From positions 319,494,654-319,558,653 of the forward strand of contig JASDDO010000004.1 of NCBI GenBank assembly GCA_030015575.1: 64,000 nt of DNA, in the 5' to 3' direction. Made by a program: the position numbers and the translations under genes. This stretch comes from Agapanthus africanus (taxonomy: Eukaryota > Streptophyta > Magnoliopsida > Asparagales > Amaryllidaceae). Shown piece after piece: positions 46,901 through 59,525 of this stretch; the stretch's first letter is position 1, and each line of letters opens with the position of its first letter. The notes beneath the pieces were generated by a model, which had not been told where the DNA came from, did no database searches, and saw only the letters and a list, made by a program, of their open reading frames with translations.

Positions 46901-49120
46901 CCAATATCATGAAATCCAATCATCAAAACTCAAATCGAAGCGATATAAGCGTGTTACTCGGATCACAAAAGCAAATTGCAACGAATGACATTGAGGTACA
47001 CCTCCTACAATGTCGAAAAATATTGATGCGCCCAAAACTGGCAGAGCAAAATCATCCGCTTGCCTCCTGCTCACGGTCTGTCGTCCTCTATCTCTTGGTC
47101 TTCATTTCTCTATGAATTCACCAATCTCGAAATCCATCATCTCGTCCGCCCGGTCATGTGTGCTAATGGAAACGATCCGCCCTAGCACTTCTCTGGCCAT
47201 CTTTCGGCCAATTATCATGACCGCTCGTAAAGCAGCACGTCACTGGCATTAGCCTCTGGCCCTCTAAATACACGTGACTCATCTGATCATCGATGCAAAT
47301 CTCATCGCAGCAGTGTCGTGGAAGGAACCTACTCAAGGTCACTTCCGATCTCGCCTATGCCGAACAATACGGAGGCTGGTACTCTCGCATAATCTTTTCT
47401 CACTTTCTGGACATCTATATTTTCAGCACAACCTTTCCTCGGGAACCGACCGCATCCTAACGCCTCTGTATGCACATTAGATCTCTAATTCGTCGGGGAG
47501 TAACAACAGCTCGTCAGCATCTCGCACGAACCTCTGGTCCCACTCGTCTGTATCATCATCCACTTCGACATCACGTCATACTATCTGCGTACTGCAAATC
47601 GTCTCGGTTACAGTCAATCCGGAGTCTCTCACACGGACTCAAAATCACAAACTTGTTATCTTCATCACTCTGTAGAAGATATCTAGCCGAACACGTCCTC
47701 GGGGACTCTTCCCATCCATTGGAGGAATACTCAATACTCGTCTGCTTTCGATCAACTCACAACGCATTTGGGTGAGGTCCTCTATCCATAGCTGGTCAGC
47801 TTACTGGTCTCCTATCACATGATATCCGGACGACGTTAAACTTTTCGATCGAGTCATCAAAGTCCCAAAATTTCCCAAAAGCTCAACACTTGAGCACGGT
47901 TTAATAATATCTGGTACATACCACAGTACTTCTGGACCAGCCGTAGAAGGGCAAACCCAAGCCTTACTGATGGCACCGCTAAACTGCCGCAAACCCTAAG
48001 GTTCAAAAGCGGTTCCATAGTCATCATGTCGAGTTAGGGTTTCATTCCTCTAGAAGGTCCACAGAATCACTTGCATGTTCCTCCGAATACTTTAAACTTG
48101 GAAAATGGGTTTCCTGACATTCGTTCGAACTTTTAACTTCCCCTAGACGACATGCGAATACCCTTCGTCCGCATGTTAAACAATGCCCCAACCCTCCAGG
48201 AAAAGTCGATACATCAACGATCATCGCTGGATCGGTCTACTCTAATCTAAGTAAGACTCTCCACATTGCCAATCTTCAACTCAACTGGGCCTGCGTCGGC
48301 GCATCAATCAGACGAATCACCTTTATCTCTCAACTCGGGATAGACTAGCTATCATATGTCACATCTCCGCCTGGAAGCTCCAACGATCTTATCTCGTTAG
48401 CTCTGGAAGCGACATCACATCAATCTCAGCAGCAGCTGGGTCATCTGTCTGTACGGTAGACGGCATGACAATCTTTGAGGTAGGCTGTGCATCAACAGTC
48501 CTCTCGCAACATGCAGCCTCTATCTCCCGGTGCAAAACCACCACTCGCCTCAACAAGAGGTCACAATACAACACTACATCGAGACGTTCCCATGTCACCG
48601 GAAAACACAATGGTCAGTCCTCATCTACGACGAGCTCGTCCTAACCACATCACTTGCAGTAGCTCAATCTGCGCTCAAATATGGTGACAGGAACCTCAAT
48701 CGTGTATCGATGAAAGAAGATCAAGGGCTTGAAAGGAAATGACAGATCCAGAATGGATACATGATCATAAAAAGGAACAACATCAATGGGAGTATGATCA
48801 TGAGAACGAATAGAATCAAGGAACTTAAGTAGATGTATAATCATGGGTACGAAGAGAATCACAGATCTCAAAATATGTACATCCTAAGGTTTCTTAGGTG
48901 GAGCATCGTATCGTAAATATGCCGCGGAACATACATACGATTCGACACTCTACCCAAGCTACCTACTCCATCAATCAGGGCCAGCTTATGAAACGAAAGT
49001 TCGTGTCTAATACCCCCCATTCAAGTCTAAGTTCCGTAAGGTCAAGCCTAGGTTCCGTAACACAGACCCGCCCTAGACTCTGCATAGTCAAACATAGACT
49101 CGAACCAAGATTAAACATAG

Positions 49121-49133
49121 CGCTCTGATACCA
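49121..49133 (-). other. D primer binding site
   Basis: On the minus strand TGGTATCAGAGCG, four bases past the LTR end, the same spacing as in E. Confidence 0.88.
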
Positions 49134-49137
49134 ACTT

Positions 49138-52100
49138 TTTCACGACCTAAAATATTAGCTCGTGACCGGCACTTGAATCACGTGACATCTAAAGGCGTAA
49201 CGTAAATCAAGTAAGCCGAAACCCAGAAATCTAAACCTTTTTAAGAAATTAAAAGAGGTGAAGTTTTGAAATAATGGTATAATGAAATCAAGTTTTCTTA
49301 AATGCATAAAAAAGAAACATGAAAAATGCAAGTAGAATTTACTAGTTTGAAAACATGTTTCGTCTTTTAAAATTTGGGCAGCACCTCCTTCGTAATTTTT
49401 GATCCAAAACCACAAATACATAATGATATAAAAGGCATCCCCAAGCGGGAGCTAGCTCTTCGCCAAATGGCAGATCACAACCACGCAAATTATAAATATA
49501 AGTATATGACTCCCAACGGCGAAGATCAACACCAAAAGATAAAGAAGGAAGTAAGACATCAAAACCATAAGTAGTGGAATACCCCTCGCTCTAAGTCTCG
49601 CAACCACAATCTCACTAAATCTCATTACTTATACAAATTCTAGTTTGATTAATGGAGTTGACTAGATACAACAAGAAATATAAATACAAGAGTGGGCACG
49701 ATACAAATGTCCCACCTACCAAGCTAATCACCAAAATGCAGCTGTGTGCCAGCGATGCCACTACGGATCCATGAGGTCAACCTGCAAGAACTGTTGCACA
49801 ACGGGGGTGAGTTTCAAACTCGTGAGTAGAAAACATCATCAAGTAGAAATCGAATAAAATAACGATTTCCTATGTCAACTATATCATAAAGGTAATACTA
49901 TGATATCTTGGGTGACCGTATCTGCATATGTGCCAATACTATAAATAAATGCCAATGAGCATGTGGATATCATCCAACAATATAATCAATGTATGTATGC
50001 ATGTGGATCTCGTCCACGTGTCAACCAATGACACAACATCATGCATGTAAATATCATAAAAGTATATGCATGAATGTATGGGGATATAAATCAACGTGTG
50101 TCCCTCGCCACACATCAAAATCATGGAACCTGAGTGTCCAACATCGACACTCGAAACATCATGAAACCCGTGTCCATCATCGACACGTAAATCCTCACAT
50201 CTCGGGCTCCGTAAGTCCGAATCGGCCTTCGAGCTCTGTCTGCGGGATCGGCCGTAGGCTCCTATCTATCTCTCGACTCCGGTCGGTGTCTATCGGATAA
50301 TCGCCAGGTCCAACCAATCACCGGTAGGTAATCGTCCCTTTGCTAGGCTCACCGTCTACTGCACAGCAATCCGTTCTCACCCCGGGGTACCATACCGGGT
50401 CCACCATGTACCCGCAATTGGCCTCATCCAACTCCTCGAATCGGGTGTCACTGTCACACGTCTCAGAACCGAGAAAACTCATGGAGGACGCGCTAAAATA
50501 TCATATCAAGAGAAACCAGGTTTTTTAAAACAATACATACTTTCTCCTTAAAATGATAACGGTTCTCAAATCCAAAAATCCCATCAAAACAGGATATCTC
50601 GATGCGTGTAATCGTAAAGCGTGATGTATGCGACATATAACAGAAATGTAAGCATATTCGTATATCATGCAATATGGAACTGTAATATGCACATATCAAG
50701 GGAAAACCGCTCTTTTAAATGAATCCAGTTTTAAAATTTGTCATGCGGTTATCAATTTCTCCAAAGTCAAATGCAACATCGTATAAAGTTGCATAAGTAA
50801 CTATAGCAGGTAAATCATGCAAGGAATCATATCATGATGCCGCAATTTTACTGTGCAGTGACATGGCAATTATCAATGATGAAGTGTGTGAGCCGGCAAA
50901 TCTGTGTAAGTGTAACATACGCATCCTCGATAATGGTGTAAATGTACTTGCACAGGTATATGCAATGCAATAAGAATAACATGAATGCAGCACAAGGTAA
51001 ATCATCAGTTAAAAACTATAAGGTATACGTAGTTAACATGATCGAGTCGGTGAATCTATCAATCGGTATCCAGCATCACAACATCACGTATGGTATAACC
51101 CAACATACGGCATCCTCTAGTCAAGGGTATGGATCAATCACCAAGTCAAAATCATCGCGTACGGAATATCATCGTACGACGGAACTAAACCATTAGGGAT
51201 CCTATCAATCTTTACGACAATGAGGGTACGAACCTAACGTCTCACATGGCATAGCACTCAAGATTCATAACATTATATATATCTATGTACCTTTTTCCCA
51301 GGTCACATCTAAAACAATCTCGTATCAGGGGACCGGCAAAGGTATCAATCCTCTCAATCGACTCGCATCCGTATACCAACATATCATCAAGTCATCATCT
51401 CAAATTGTATTTTTTTTCCATCATATTAAGTCAATTTTATATATACATTTTACCTTATTAATTTAGTTTCATGTTACTCTGAAACTAGTACTTTTTCTAA
51501 TGCGACTACACATCTATACGTCGTGATTTATATTTACTTTTCATATCCTTAGATTTCATTTCCTATCTCAAATATATATTCCATCACTAATGTCATCTTT
51601 AACTATTCTTTAAACCATAACCCTAGTTTTCAAATCTAGGTTCCTACGACCAAATCCTATAGATCGGTTTCAATCAAATTGCGGGGGTGCTATACGCCAT
51701 CCACCGGACTTCCTCCGTAGATATAGATCTACTCACCTCGGTCCTCGCTTGCTGGAGTCGATGACGCCATGCTCATCCTCATGGTCTCGAAGTCCACGTG
51801 GGGTACCTACAACCAATATACAATCGCAAATGCGTATTAAAATCAAGTCGGAAAACCAAAACGGCACACGTTTCGCTCATAGGTTAAAACCTATAGCCTC
51901 GCTTGCACAACACGACCAATAACCCTTGTCGTTGATGTTCAAACGCCACACGACAGAATACAATATCAAATACCAAATCCTAATGCATTAAAAGCCGAAA
52001 AACGAAATCAGAAACTTTGAAAACTTGCTCCAGATTTTACCCTAGGTGAAATTAGCCAAATTTGCATATGTGGAGGGTCTAATTTACAGGTAACAAAGCC

Positions 52101-53206
52101 ATGGACCAAACACGATGCCAAACCTCGCTTCTCTGGCTGCAAATTGCGGTCAGAATGGATTAATCTGTGGCCTGGGTTTGGAGTTGGGGTCCCGGGTCTT
52201 GGGTTTAGCATCTAGGTCACCTGCATGTATCACTGTGTTTGCTAAATAATTCTTAGGGTCCCCGGGTGATAGCAGATATCAAAATAACCTCACAATTCTC
52301 ACAATTTTCCGATATCGGGGTTTCTAAGTTTGTGAATTAGGAGTTTAGCCTCTTGTTTTGGTCTTAAAATAAACACCACAGGGGTTTAAGGTCATAACTA
52401 AACTCAATAACACTTTTGGATTCAATTCAAACCCTAACCTTAACTTGAAAATTTTCTAAGTTCACTAAACTTTACTAGAACACTTTTAAACAAGTAAGGA
52501 TGCTAAATTGAATGTAATACTATAGAAATGGTGAAGGAATTAGCTCATTTGGCAATTCAAGAATTTTCTTGAGTTGTCCTAAGTCTCCAAAATCCAAACT
52601 TTCTTTGTCCAAAATGCTTGTGGTGAGCTTGTGCATATTTTTAATGAAAATGGAGTGAACTTTGGATGTGTTTTTTGGTGATATTTTGAGATGTTTGAGG
52701 TGGTGGGAGATGGAGGGCAGCCAAGGTTGAGGTGAGGGGAGAGGAAAGATGAAGATGATGAATGAAAACAAAGGAGCCATGCCCAAGATTTAACCCCTCA
52801 CCCCCCCCTCTCTCTCATGCCCATACCCAATTCCTTAATATTTTTCTTGTTTTTTCTCTTCTCTTTTAAAACCAAGTCATGCATGAAATTAGAGAAAAGA
52901 CCATGGTAGGAAAATGTAACAAAGTGAAATATGATATGGTGCATGTCATATGTACAAAACAAGCTTAATGCACGATTAGCGATATTTAATCGTGATTAGT
53001 ATTAAAATGGAATATATTTAATTATATAACAATCTATAAATTCTCAAATCTTATAGAACACCCTCTTTTCAGTAATTCCTATAATTTTCCAAATATTTAC
53101 CAATTTATCAGTATTTAATTATAACAACATTAAAATATTCATAATATTCATTATTTAATTATATAAATTCCTAAAAATAATATTTTATTTTTTCTGAAAT
53201 GTTACA
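49138..53206 (-). repeat. D 5' LTR (4069 bp)
   Basis: On the minus strand it starts TGTAACATTTCAG at 53206 and ends GGTCGTGA at about 49138. Blocks shared with the E LTR are ACTCACCCCCGTTGTG (49793-49810, compare 60073-60090), a GGGTACATGGTGG block (50396-50412, compare 59077-59092), and the CCGCAA palindrome region near 52135. No gene is seen. A cluster of small hairpins lies at 50000-50187. Confidence 0.88.
50000..50187. other. Cluster of four small hairpins in D LTR
   Basis: GTGGA/TCCAC (about 50004-50018), GTGTG/CACAC (about 50096-50113), GAGTGTC/GACACTC (50132-50152) and CGTGTC/GACACG (50169-50187). The last two share the loop CAACATC / CATCATC pattern. Confidence 0.75.
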
Positions 53207-54600
53207 CGGACAGTCATGTATTCAAGTCAATGTATAACCATGGTTCGGTCAGCTCAAGTCCTGTTGATATTGATTGTATTTTGGTACTCATGTTTCAAGT
53301 TCCAGCATATGAATTCATGTTGTACTGGAGTTATATTTGAATTGTATGTAGATTGGAATTGTATTCAGATTAGACCAAGACTTCGTCCGAGTCAGACACT
53401 TAAACAGAATTGGATTCCTGAATTAGGTTTTGGAGTTATTGATAACTGCTGCAATATAGACGGCAGGATTTATGACTTTTTCTAAGCCAATTACCATTGA
53501 TTACCCCATTTTAGTTTTCTACCTTAAATAGGAAAGCACCCACTTTCTCTGGCTCCTTGAGGCTCAAGAGAATTGGTTCAACCTAAACCTATATTTATTA
53601 TGGTCCTTATTGTAAATTAATAAACTAGAGGGGGTTTTATGAAAAATAGTTTAGTATACTTTCAAAATAATCCTCAAGTATTTATTTATCGTATTTAGGG
53701 TTTTCATGGATGTAATTTTTTAAATGTGAAGCATTCTAGTGAATATAAACCTAGATTGAATAGTATATGGTATTTTAGTGTAAATTTGACTTGTATGGAT
53801 TTTTGATGGTAGATTCATGAAATTTATGATTCCTTTGTTTAGAAAATATGGAATTTATTATATGTATTTAAAATAGATAATTTGGTGATATTATAAATAA
53901 TTATTAAAGTAAATTTATTTAAATAGAAATCACGTTTTCTTAAAAAGTGTAATAAAAATTCGATCGAGATCGGATGCTCCGTGAGGAAGTCTGCATCTCG
54001 CTCTACTAGTATCGAGGATGTGCGATAACCCGCACCATCCAAATAGGGTTTTCCAAAATGGATTGTAGATGCATAATTGCAAGGAATTTAACTTAAAACA
54101 ATGTTAAAGAATACCGTTTTATTAGTTTAAGGTATTTTGTTGTAAAATTGTATTTATCCCAAAATATTGTAAAGAGGCAATCGTGTTATGTCATGATGAG
54201 TGTTGTGATGAGGTAGGTCATTACCTCTTGAGTTTTCTGAAGAATATATAATCAAATATATGAAATAATGTCGTAGGTAAACTTTATGGTATTAAACAGT
54301 AAAAGTGTAATAAACATGGTTTTACATGATGTTTTATGGTGAAATTGGTTTCTAAATTTTAGTTAATATTTAATAAGTAAGGTTTAATAATATGAATCTG
54401 AGTTTCATTAGAAAAATTGTTATTTTGAAGGGAATATAATTTAAAAGTCGGTTAACTCCACTTACCGATGCCATTTGAAAAGAGAACTTTTTTAATAAAG
54501 AAGAAAGGAGAAAAGAAGCGACTTACTGGATAAAAAGAGAAGGGGATGTATGGGAAGGGTTCAAAAGCGTTGTGGAGTCGCGGTGTCGCCGAATTGTTCC
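53207..54600. other. AT-rich stretch between D and F, no gene seen
   Basis: No reading frame of any family I recognise; the 89-residue frame at 53216-53485 has no motif. From about 53930 the sequence may belong to the LTR of F, but I cannot fix that LTR's left end. Confidence 0.4.
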
Positions 54601-55280
54601 CGAGTCATCGCTAGAAGATGATCTTGGGCTAACTCCACTTGTACACCTTATTTGACTTAGAAAATTTTGAGAGTTTTGATGATAGATTTCAGAATAGAGA
54701 GGGCTAGGGTATGGTATGGTATTTATAGGATAGAATTAGAGTTTAGGGAGTTAAAATGAGAATTAAAATGCATTTAACATTGGATTAATGGGTGAATTTT
54801 AATCTTCTGTTAATGTGCAGGAAAAACAAACAGAAGAGGAGTAGTGGGGGGAAGGCTAAGGGGTTAGGGTTAAATTTTGAGGCATTACCCTCGGCCAGGC
54901 CCGGCGGTGCCGGCCCCAGAGGCTTCCTCGCCGGTCGATCAAGTGAGGTGGGGTCTTGGATTAGGGCCACGTGTCATATTCAGTACATATAACATTTTCC
55001 ACATGTTCGTTTTCAGTGAATTTTCTTTTTTACGTGTATTACACGTGTACACTTTTGGGCTTGCAAAATTTTTTTAAAAAATCAATAAAATAATATGTGC
55101 TGGGGGGATTCGAACACAGGGGCTATATCACAGCAGTGCAAGGCTTTACCAGTGAGCTACAAGTTGTTTCTTGTTGTTATAAAACAATTTAAATACTTAT
55201 AGCATACTCAGGGTTGCAAATACTCCATTTAGTACTTTAACTTTAAACAAATTTTGTACATTATAAACAAAGTCGTTACA
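54601..55280 (-). repeat. F 3' LTR, start at 55280, other end not fixed
   Basis: On the minus strand TGTAACGACTTTG starts at 55280, directly after a purine-rich tract (AGGAGGGTAGAA), as expected of a gypsy 3' LTR downstream of the integrase relic at 55441-56924. The other end cannot be set because no second LTR copy is in the window. It includes a tRNA-like segment at 55101-55163. Confidence 0.55.
55101..55163 (-). other. tRNA-like segment in F LTR
   Basis: On the minus strand a box A-like TAGCTCACTGGTAAAGC (55143-55159) is followed about 27 nt later by a box B-like TGTTCGAATCC (55106-55116). The spacing is that of a tRNA promoter, but the acceptor and anticodon stems do not pair, so it is not a working tRNA. 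It could be the head of a SINE or a tRNA-derived piece carried by the LTR. Confidence 0.6.
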
Positions 55281-55428
55281 TTCTACCCTCCTTACAAAAA
55301 AATTCGTCCTCGAAATTTACAATTATTTAAGGACCAATTTTACAAACAGAGTCGTTACATTCTACCCTCCTTACAAAAAATTTCGTCCTCGAAATTTACA
55401 ATTATTTAAGGACTAATTTACAATTATT
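55271..55428 (-). repeat. Two tandem copies of 79 bp across the F polypurine tract and LTR start
   Basis: The block from AGTCGTTACATTCTACCCTC (55271) recurs at 55350 with only a few differences, so the purine tract and LTR start are present twice. A further short partial copy (TTTACAATTATTTAAGG) follows at about 55416-55433. Confidence 0.88.
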
Positions 55429-55440
55429 TAAGGGTATCTT

Positions 55441-56924
55441 GCACGCATGTCGTCTTCTCTTTCCCATGTCGATTCTCCTGGTGAGTATTTTCTCCACATC
55501 ACTCGAACCAAGTTTACTTCCTTATTCTAAAGTGGCTTTATCTTTCTGTCCAGGATTTCAATGGGTTTTTGCTCATAAGATAGATCCGTCTGTACGTTGA
55601 GCTCGGATTGATCAAGAATGTGACTGGGGTCACTTACATACCTTTTGAGTTGGGATATGTGGAACACATTGTGCACTCCTTCCAATGAGAGTAGAAGTGC
55701 CAAGTGATATGCCACTTCTCCGAATCGTTCGAGTATGTCGAATGGTCCAATATATCTCGGACTTAACTTACCCCTCTTTCCAAAGCGAATCAGTCCACGG
55801 TTTGGGGAGATCTTTAGAAAGACATTACCTCCCGGTTGGAACTCCAAGTGCCGGTACTTTGCATCAGCCCAGTGCTTCTGTCTGTCATGGGCTATGTGCA
55901 TTCTTTCCCTGATGGTGCGAATTACATCCACAGTTGCCACTATCATCTCAGGTCCAAGGAGTTCTCTGTCTCCGATGCCGTCCCAACTTAATGGTGAACG
56001 ACACTTCCTTCCATAGAGCGCTGTAAACGATGTCATTCCAATACTCGCTTGGTAGCTGTTGTTGTATGAAAACTCCACATGATGTAGATGATCTTCCCAC
56101 GATCCTCCGAAGTCTAACATACACGCTCTTAGCATATCTTCATGGATCTGAATCATTCGCTCAGACTGTCCATTTGTTTGTGGATAGTAACCTGTGCTAA
56201 AATTCAGACTCGTTCCCAAGCTAGCTTTCAGACTCTGCCAAAACTGTGATTGGAATCTGGTACCATGATCGGAGACAATGCAACCGGTACTCCATGTAAT
56301 CTCACGATCTCCTACATGAGTTCATAGGTATCAGAGATAGTACACAATGAAAAGTTAAATCTTACTTAGATTCAAACTTACCTCCATATACTTCTTTGCT
56401 AGTGTCTCAGTAGATTGGCCAACTCGAAATGGGATGAAATAAGCCGACCTTGTGAGTCGATCCATAATAACCCATACAACATCATTACTTTTCGTGTTGC
56501 GAGGAAGAGCAGTAAAGAAATATATGGTGATGTGTTGCTACTTCCATTCTGGGATAGGTAACAGTTGAAGTAAACCAGTAATCCTGTGATGTTTAGCTTT
56601 TACTTGCTAACACACTAAGCATTTGGTTACGCTTCTGGCTACTTCACGCTTCATTCCATGCCACCAATAATGTTGCCGCAGATCTTTTTACATCTTTGTA
56701 CCACCACGGTGTACTGGGTATGGAGAGCTGTAAGCTTCTTTCATCAACTCTTTCCGAACACGACCTTGTGGTACACACAATCTGCTTCCGTATCTCAAAG
56801 ATCCGTTTTCATGGATAATGAAGTCTGTTCGAAGTCCACTTTCTACTTTTTCTCTAATCTTTTGCAACTTGGCATCACTTGCTCCAGTTGTTTGATCTAA
56901 TTGACAATTGTAGACTGAACTTGT
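55441..56924 (-). pseudogene. F: gypsy pol relic, integrase and chromodomain-like tail
   Basis: On the minus strand: an integrase zinc region and start of the core (about 56900-56390, with motifs such as WWHGMKREVA, CLVCQQVKA and WVIMDRLT), then the later core with YPQTNGQSERM and FSYNNSYQASIGMTSF (about 56200-56030), the C-terminal QKHWADAKYRHLEFQPG and SPRYIGPFDILERFGEVAYHL (about 55865-55690), VHNVFHISQLKRYV and, at the end, a region like the chromodomain tail of chromoviruses (about 55555-55445). The relic is broken, with several breaks, and its gag and RT parts are not in the window because E is inserted at 56924. Confidence 0.88.
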
Positions 56925-57401
56925 TGTAACACCTTAGAATGTGTCTTGTGGCTAATTATATTTTTATATATAATTTTTAATAAAAAGTTTACCAAATTGG
57001 TTTTAAATTATTTTATCCTATTTAATGAATATTTTATTGGATTTTTCCTATGCTTGCCCAGACTCGTGCATGTTAACTAGGGTGTAAATTGGGGTTTAGC
57101 CATGATTAGCAAAATGGTGAACTAACCATTCCCTAATCTAGTTTTATATTTTGTATTAGGTGCTTTTGGGTTTTAATAGTGCATGGTTGTTTTAAAATGA
57201 AAAATGAATTTAAAAGGGTTGATTATTGGTTTGAATTGTTGACCAAGGAGAGAGAGAGAGAGATGGGCATGGGGCTACATGGCTTGTGCCATGCCCATTT
57301 AATGAAGAAAGAGAAAGAGAAGGGTTGTGTGTGGTTGTCGCTCTCATTTCTCATTCTCACTCTCATTACTCCCATTCTCTCACTCTCACACACTCACACA
57401 T

Positions 57402-57570
57402 CAGCTGAAGGAGCAGCAGCAGCTAAGGCAGCCCCAGCCCCAGCAGAAGCATCAACATCACCAGCAAGCAGCTTCAGCTGTAGCAGCAGTAGCAGTAGTA
57501 ACAGCAGCATCAGCAGACAGCAGTGGAAGCAGCTGTAGCAGCAGCAGCCCCAGCAACTACAGTAGCTCAC
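57402..57570 (+). repeat. CAG/CAA-rich trinucleotide tract in E LTR
   Basis: Imperfect CAG, CAA, GCA and CCA triplets over about 170 bp. The frames read Ala/Ser-rich or Gln-rich, as any such tract would. Confidence 0.9.
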
Positions 57571-59481
57571 CTCCTCCATACACTTCTTCTCCTGCCTTCT
57601 AGGGTTCCATAGGGTATATTTCTGAAACTCTTTTCCTAGTTTGCTTAGCTTGTGTGTTAATTAGCGTCGGTTTGTGTTAAACTATGAGTTTAGTGCTAAT
57701 TATAGTGATTTGTGTGAGATGTTGTCCATGTGATGATTGTGTTAGTTAACCCTAGCTTATTTTAGTGTTATTAGGGTCACCTCAACTGAGAAATTCCTCA
57801 GATTTCACTAAAATACCATAGGGTTTGTGTTTTGTGCAAAATCGGTGTTTCTAGGCGATATATTGGCATTCTGTGATCTGCTGTTGGCACGAACCCTTCA
57901 GGACAAAATTGAGCAAACTGGAGCATGTACACTAGGTATAGATACCACCACCAGAGCACGAGCCACCCATTCAAATCCCAAGCCGCAAATTAAATCGATC
58001 TGGCCACAAATTGCGGCAAGGAGGGTGAGTTGGGTGCTGGGGTTTTGTGTAGGGTAGTCTGCAGTGTTTTGTAATGTTTTGGAATGTATAGTTTTGTAAG
58101 ATTTGACCTGTAGGAAAATCTGGGCAATATATCATATTTCTAGTTCGTGGTGTTTGCACGATACGCGCGATACATGAGTGGGTTCTGTGATCCAGCGTGT
58201 CGTGGCGTGTCGTGGTAGTTTTAGACGAGTATACACACATTCCAACGTATCGTGAACACACGCATTTAGTTCGCGATGCGAGTTTCTCGTTTAGTGTCGA
58301 CATCGTGTTTTGCGAGATATTTGCTTATGTATATGAACTCCTTGTCTTATTTTCAAGTTTGCAGGCATGTACGTCGGACGCAGCCATGAAAGGGAAGCAG
58401 GTGGTCGGCTACGAGTAGCACGCGACCAGGTGAGTAGATTTAACATCTACAGGGGAATCGCCCGCATGGCGTTATGCTTCTGGGCTAGAATTCTAATACT
58501 TGTCGCATATTCTACGTCATTGTTAGAATTGCACCTTTACCCTGTTACTTAGAAATAGTTGTACTGTGACTAGTAGCCATAGGACACTGCACATATTATT
58601 GACGGTTCATGTTGCACGAGCACGGATTGTATGCTACACACACACCGTCAATAATTGCCATGTCACACACAAACCATTATAGATATTATATTACTTATCA
58701 CATTTGACATTTAGCTACATAGATACCTTGCTCATATTTTACTTATACCCAGTAGGGTATACCATATCATTTACTTATAGGTAGACACATACACTTAGCT
58801 GTACCTTATTGATTTCCCATACATCAGGTTTCAGCTACATATTTTCATTTGTATACTCGCATTTCAGATATATCGCACATATTTATTCCTGGATTTGCAC
58901 ATTTTTATTTGGATTTTACATGATGTTTTCTTGATTTGGGAACCGCGGGAGTTCATGAAATTTTGCATACATTGAAAAACCCGGTTTCCTTGATATGATA
59001 TTTGCGCATCCACCATGAGTTTTATCGGTTCTGATGTATATATACCCCTATGAGGAGGCGTCGAGGCTATAGAGGGTACATGGTGGGGCCCGGAGGTATC
59101 CCGGGGCAAGAAAGGGATGTAGATGTACCACGCCGATGAGCCATACCATCCGGTGACAGTACCAATGACTCGGCGGGGATCATGGAAATACCGTTGGGAG
59201 TCATGCACGTATGCATACGTCGAAAGGCGAGGGTCAGAGCTAGGCACTCGTGCTTTCGGGATAGCGTATGATACGTACCTATCAGGATGCTAGTCTTGGT
59301 GGCGGCATCTGATAGATCAGGATTTCTGTGTCGATGCTTGGCACATTGTTTTCAGGATATTTCTTTCAACTCCTTTGTGTATATAACAGGGGATTTAGCC
59401 GTTGTTATATATACTCTTACACCAATATTAGTGGAGTGGGACGCTAATATATGTGTATTGACCCCATCATATTTATTTCTG

Positions 59482-59521
<40 letters not shown>

Positions 59522-59525
59522 TATA
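59482..59525 (+). repeat. (TA)n microsatellite
   Basis: About twenty TA units with one G interruption, in the E LTR. Confidence 0.97.

Larger units (their letters stand above)
45181..49137 (-). other. D interior, no recognisable polyprotein
   Basis: About 3.96 kb. I looked on the minus strand for gag zinc knuckle, protease, RT and integrase motifs and saw none. Open frames are short; those at 45820-46900 only reflect the tandem array there. The stretch at 48390-48610 is a weak candidate for a gag remnant by position alone. The noncoding interior supports the LARD reading. Confidence 0.65.
42724..53206 (-). mobile_element. D: minus-strand LARD-like gypsy element with about 4 kb LTRs
   Basis: The 5' LTR is at 49138-53206 (4069 bp), the primer site at 49121-49133, the interior at 45181-49137, the polypurine tract at 45181-45192, and the part of the 3' LTR present at 42724-45180, which runs into J. 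Long LTRs with a non-coding interior of about 4 kb are the definition of LARDs. The LTRs differ by about 8-9% over a 205-base stretch, so D is clearly older than J, which inserted into it. LTR core blocks and the 4-nt spacer before the primer site are shared with gypsy element E. Confidence 0.85.

Noticed and set aside
53216-53485. 89-residue open frame just right of D, possible host gene
   Set aside because: No motif or domain, AT-rich setting, no sign of exon structure; most likely chance.
55101-55163. Functional tRNA gene
   Set aside because: Box A and B resemblance is present but the acceptor and anticodon stems do not pair.
57179-57538. 119-residue open frame with an Ala/Ser-rich end
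   Set aside because: It is within the E LTR, and its C-terminal half is just the CAG/CAA tract read in one frame.
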